Positions 48,677 to 64,000 of a DNA stretch of 64,000 bases are shown here, piece after piece. Below the pieces are notes generated by a model that saw only the letters and a program-made list of their open reading frames with translations, did not search any database and was not told the origin of the DNA. Within the stretch, counting starts at the first letter, position 1, and the number at the start of each line of letters is the position of its first letter. The stretch comes from Pelecanus crispus (Eukaryota > Chordata > Aves > Pelecaniformes > Pelecanidae): positions 82,953,721 through 83,017,720 of the forward strand of contig NC_134643.1 in the NCBI RefSeq assembly GCF_030463565.1, written 5' to 3'. The position numbers and the translations under genes are program-made.

Positions 48677-49253
48677 TGTCCTGATTTCGACTGGGATAGA
48701 GTTAATTTTCTTCCTAGCAGCAGGCATAGTGCTGTGTTTTGGATTTAGTAGGAGAAGAATGTTGATAACACGCTGATGTTTTCAGTTGTTGCTAAGTACT
48801 GCTTATGCTAGTCAGGGACTTTTCAGCTTCCCATGCTCTGCCAGGTACACAAGAAACTGGGAGGGGGCACAGCCAGAATAGTTGATCCAAACTGACCAAA
48901 GGGCTATTCCATACCATATGACGTCATGCTCAGTATAGAAACTGGGGGGGGGGGGGGGGGGGGGGGGTTGGCTGGGGAGTAGCGATCGCTGCTTGGGAAC
49001 TGTCTGGGTATCGGTCGGCGGGTGGTGAGCAATTGCATTGTGCATCACTTGCTTTGTATATTGTTATTATTATTATAATGTTGTTATTATCATTACTATT
49101 CTACTTTATTTCAATGATTAAACTGTTCTTATCTCAACCCAGGAGTGTTTCTCACTCTTACTCCTCCGATTCTCTCCCCCATCCCATCGGGGTAGGGGGA
49201 GTGAGCGAGTGGCTGCGTGGTGCTTAGTTGCTGGCTGGGGCTAAACCACAACA
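48677..49253 (+). mobile_element. Solo LTR, family A, copy 3
   Basis: 577 bases starting TG and ending CA, with a perfect 5-bp target duplication CTGCA (48672-48676 and 49254-49258). It has the CRE palindrome TGACGTCA at 48919-48926. The G tract is 24 bases long (48944-48967), against 7 and 8 in the other copies, and this accounts for most of the length difference. An ATTAAA signal lies in the 3' part. Confidence 0.95.
48944..48967. repeat. Poly-G tract (24 G)
   Basis: An uninterrupted run of 24 G inside solo LTR copy 3. It is an expanded form of the G7-8 tract found at the same place in the other two copies. It can form a G-quadruplex and is also prone to sequencing error. Confidence 0.85.
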
Positions 49254-49258
49254 CTGCA

Positions 49259-52105
49259 TTACATTGGAAGTTTATTTATGAGGTAGCGAATAGACAAGCA
49301 GAAAGGTAACTCCCTGGATTTTAGACCTGCTTTTGATATATCTTTACATTTTAGATGTAAGTTGGTTTAAAAATGTGTTTTCCTTGGTTACATGATTTTA
49401 AAACTCATGGGGAGAAAAAAGTAATTTAAAAAGCATTTTAATTGCAAATTGATGTGACTGCTGGCTGAAATGTTTTGTGGGAGAATGCTATGACAAAATG
49501 TGCTTGTCATCAGTACTGAGATGAAAAGTACCACAACTTGACTTGGAGCATGTGGTTAATTGGTTTGTTTATTTAATATATATGATCAGGTTGTCATGAT
49601 GTGGGAAGGATCTGAATGTTATCTGTGCTAGAGATCAAAACATGAACTTTGCAAACTTTTCATTTTCTGGTTAAGACTTTGTAGATAGAAATCAGTTACG
49701 CCTGCTTGTGTCTTTAACAGAAAGGTGCTTCACTGAGCCATGAGCATTTCCTTCAGAATTTGATTGGTAGAGCACTGTACAAAGAGAATCCTGAACCACT
49801 TGGTCTGCAGCTCCTAGCCTAGAAAAGATCATACTGATGATCTCAGTGCACATCACCATTTCCAGTGCAAGTTGTGGCAAAAGGATATAAAGCACATCAC
49901 AGTAATCTACAGGTTGAGAAACTGTGTTCCTCCTCTGACATACGTGTACCTTTGTTTCCTAATAAAATGAATCAGACCTGAGACATTTCCGTTTTGGGGT
50001 CAGATCCATGAAAATTACCCTGAGATGATTAGGGTACAATTAACGGTTGGACTGGATGATCTTAAAGGTCTTTTCCAACCTAAATGATTCTAAATGATTC
50101 TATGATGAGCACATGGGAAATACGTTCTTTATTTACAATATCACTGCATTCAGCCTTTGATACAATAGAGAGTATCTTGTTTCCTTTCTCCTAGTTCCTC
50201 TCCTTTTGGTGTTAAAAACCTGGAAAAGAATGTATGTCAACTTCCTCTAACTCAGAAGAGCCCTTGGGGTCTCATCATTCTTGGCTGAAATTTTTAGTGA
50301 TAGTTAAACTACGTACTGGATTCAGCTACATGATGAATTAGAAAAGTGCAATTTGATTATAAAAGTCAGCTTACTGAAATTTAAAGTACATCATGTAGTG
50401 GGTACATCTCTAGAGTTTGTATCGCTTTACATATAACCATAGAACTGCCCTTAGAAAACAAATCATATCTAATTCTAATTTTTCTAACTAAAATAGAAGG
50501 AATTTCTTTTGTGTTATTTCAACTGATTAAATAACCCCACTCCTTTCAAATGTTCTTATCCTGTGTCAGTCTCTCTTCTATTACATAGAAATTAGCATAC
50601 AAGGTCAGTCAAATACTATAAAAAAGGGGGGTTTAAAATTTCAGTTTTCTAAGCTACAGTGCTGGTCAGTGTGGGTTAAAATACAATTTTAGAGAGGTCT
50701 TTTCCTCCGAAATCAACCTGCTCAACTGTAATTAGATATTCATGTGGCCTTACAACCTCATCACTGTAGTCTTGGACGTTGCATGAATCTTAACAATTTT
50801 AAAATAATTTTCTGCCACGTGGACATGTGACAATCAGTTTTATTTTTTATTGTTTCCTTTTATAACATTTACACTTGTCTGGGGAATAGAAACTTCTTAC
50901 AGCAAGTGAAGAAAGTGAGAAACTCTGAGACGTCAACAAGTTTAAAAGAAGAAGAACAATCCTGGTTACTGTTGAAAATGTTTGCTTTGCTAAGCAAACT
51001 TCCTGAGTAAGGTAAGGCAAGGAAATACCTTGCTACCTTGTTGATCTAGTCACTTGATTTATGTTCAGGGGGAGCACTTCTATGAATAGAGTATACAAGA
51101 TGAAGAAACAAAAAAGGAATTTTTTATTATAAAGCTAACTTCTAGAGCTTTCAAAACATTTTGTCTGTTCCTGTGCAACATACATGAAATGCCTATTCCT
51201 ATTTTAAAAAACTAATGATGTAAAGGATAAATATGAGTAGGCAAGAAAAAGCAAGTCAAGGTGGAGAACACAGACTCACGCTAATTGCAAGGCATGAACA
51301 AATGTTAGCCACGTTTGTGTTTTCCTTAGCCAGTAACAGAGTGGATTGTCAATGCATTGCAGAGCAAGTAGGTTTAGAAAAGCAGTTGAAGTCTGAAGGT
51401 GCTTCTGGAGGGGCTCGAACAACATTTGAAGTGATTGTTATCAGAAGAGTGAAGTGAGAAGTGGGGGGAAAGTAAAGCATACAGATTGAATGATCAGATG
51501 TTTGGGTGTGAGTTAATGGAATTCAGTAGTCTTGGGGACTTGGGTTGGTTTTGGTGTTTTTCTTTGAAGAAGTAAAGAGTGCTGGCTAAGTTGTTTTGTC
51601 TCAATATTAGGGATAAATGGGGAAATCTAGAACTTGGAAAAAATGGACAGTTTTTGTGGAAACAACTAGATCTGAGGCAATTAAAGGATGATTAGGGTTA
51701 AATGATTTTTAGATACTATAAAGCTTCAGTCAGTTTTACGGATTGCACTTACACTTAATTTTCTCACGTTAGTTCAAAGCCAGGGGAAAGAATACATACA
51801 GCTGCAGTTAATGTGCTCTCTTAAATTAGGGAAAGTGTATACTGTTTGCTAGGTACTAGTCTGTGTCAAATTATGAACCAAAATGTGCTCCAACACCTCT
51901 AAGCATGCAGAGGGAGCTAGAAGTGTGTACTTCTTATCCAAAGAGGCAGGGGAATTGTGTTACATATGTTTAGAATTAAATTACAATCGAAAGATTCTGA
52001 AACCATGAGTGAAAAAACTCTTTGAATCTGTAAAAGAAATAAGCTGGTATATACAATTCATTTTTAAAAAGCTGTTTGTTCCAAAACAAGGGTGGTGACA
52101 GTATT
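49259..52105. other. Intergenic region and MANSC4 3' side
   Basis: Contains a 70-base CR1 tail (about 50035-50105) and otherwise nothing recognised. The MANSC4 3' UTR must lie in the right part. Minus-strand AATAAA candidates exist near 51,123 and 50,835, but I cannot choose between them. Confidence 0.55.
50035..50105 (+). mobile_element. CR1 LINE 3' tail fragment
   Basis: GGTTGGACTGGATGATCTTA, then TTCCAACCTAAATGATTCTA, then GATTCTATGATG: the last 70 bases of a CR1, severely 5'-truncated. Confidence 0.9.

Positions 52106-64000
<11,895 letters not shown>

Noticed and set aside
44407-49253. Two same-orientation LTRs 3.7 kb apart, suggesting a complete provirus
   Set aside because: Copy 3 has its own target duplication, and the DNA between holds no retroviral frames, so they are two separate solo LTRs.

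Overview
This is nuclear DNA from a bird. Split genes with GT-AG introns are embedded in AT-rich sequence. The dominant repeats are CR1 LINEs with the typical ATTCTATGATTCT tail, plus short solo LTRs of avian endogenous retroviruses. The gene content matches the vertebrate block around human 12p11.22 (MRPS35 - MANSC4). I cannot name the species.

Layout. (1) About 1-5.1 kb, minus strand: the first coding exon of a voltage-gated K+ channel of the KCNQ1 (Kv7.1) type, 2711-3094. A probable 5'-UTR exon and promoter lie near 4.9-5.1 kb, and the rest of the gene continues off the left edge. (2) 5.1-12.9 kb: intergenic, with no gene I can support. (3) 12.9-13.6 kb: a CR1 fragment. (4) 13.8-14.5 kb: a CpG-rich promoter. 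(5) 14,172-41,809, plus strand: the complete MRPS35 gene (mitochondrial small-subunit ribosomal protein mS35), eight coding exons encoding 342 residues. Its introns hold an antisense solo LTR (intron 3), a nested CR1/CR1/solo-LTR stack (intron 4) and a CR1 copy with a long open frame (intron 6). Intron 7 (11.5 kb) holds no repeat I recognise. (6) 42-52 kb: intergenic, with two further solo LTRs of the intron-3 family. (7) 52,106-57,775, minus strand: the complete MANSC4 coding region in three exons (350 residues), tail to tail with MRPS35. (8) 57.8-64 kb: no gene recognised; KLHL42, the next gene in human, is not visible.

The most interesting observation is the KCNQ1-type exon. KCNQ1 itself lies in the 11p15 block in mammals, whereas this window is the 12p11 block. 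The two blocks share other paralogue pairs (ARNTL/ARNTL2, PTH/PTHLH, PPFIBP2/PPFIBP1). A KCNQ1 paralogue here is what would be expected of a whole-genome-duplication copy kept in birds and absent from mammals. Its putative promoter carries an exact SRF CArG box, a TATA-like box and GATA motifs.

The three genes do not form an operon or an obvious pathway: one is a K+ channel, one a mitochondrial ribosome subunit and one a single-pass membrane protein. Their proximity is ancestral synteny.
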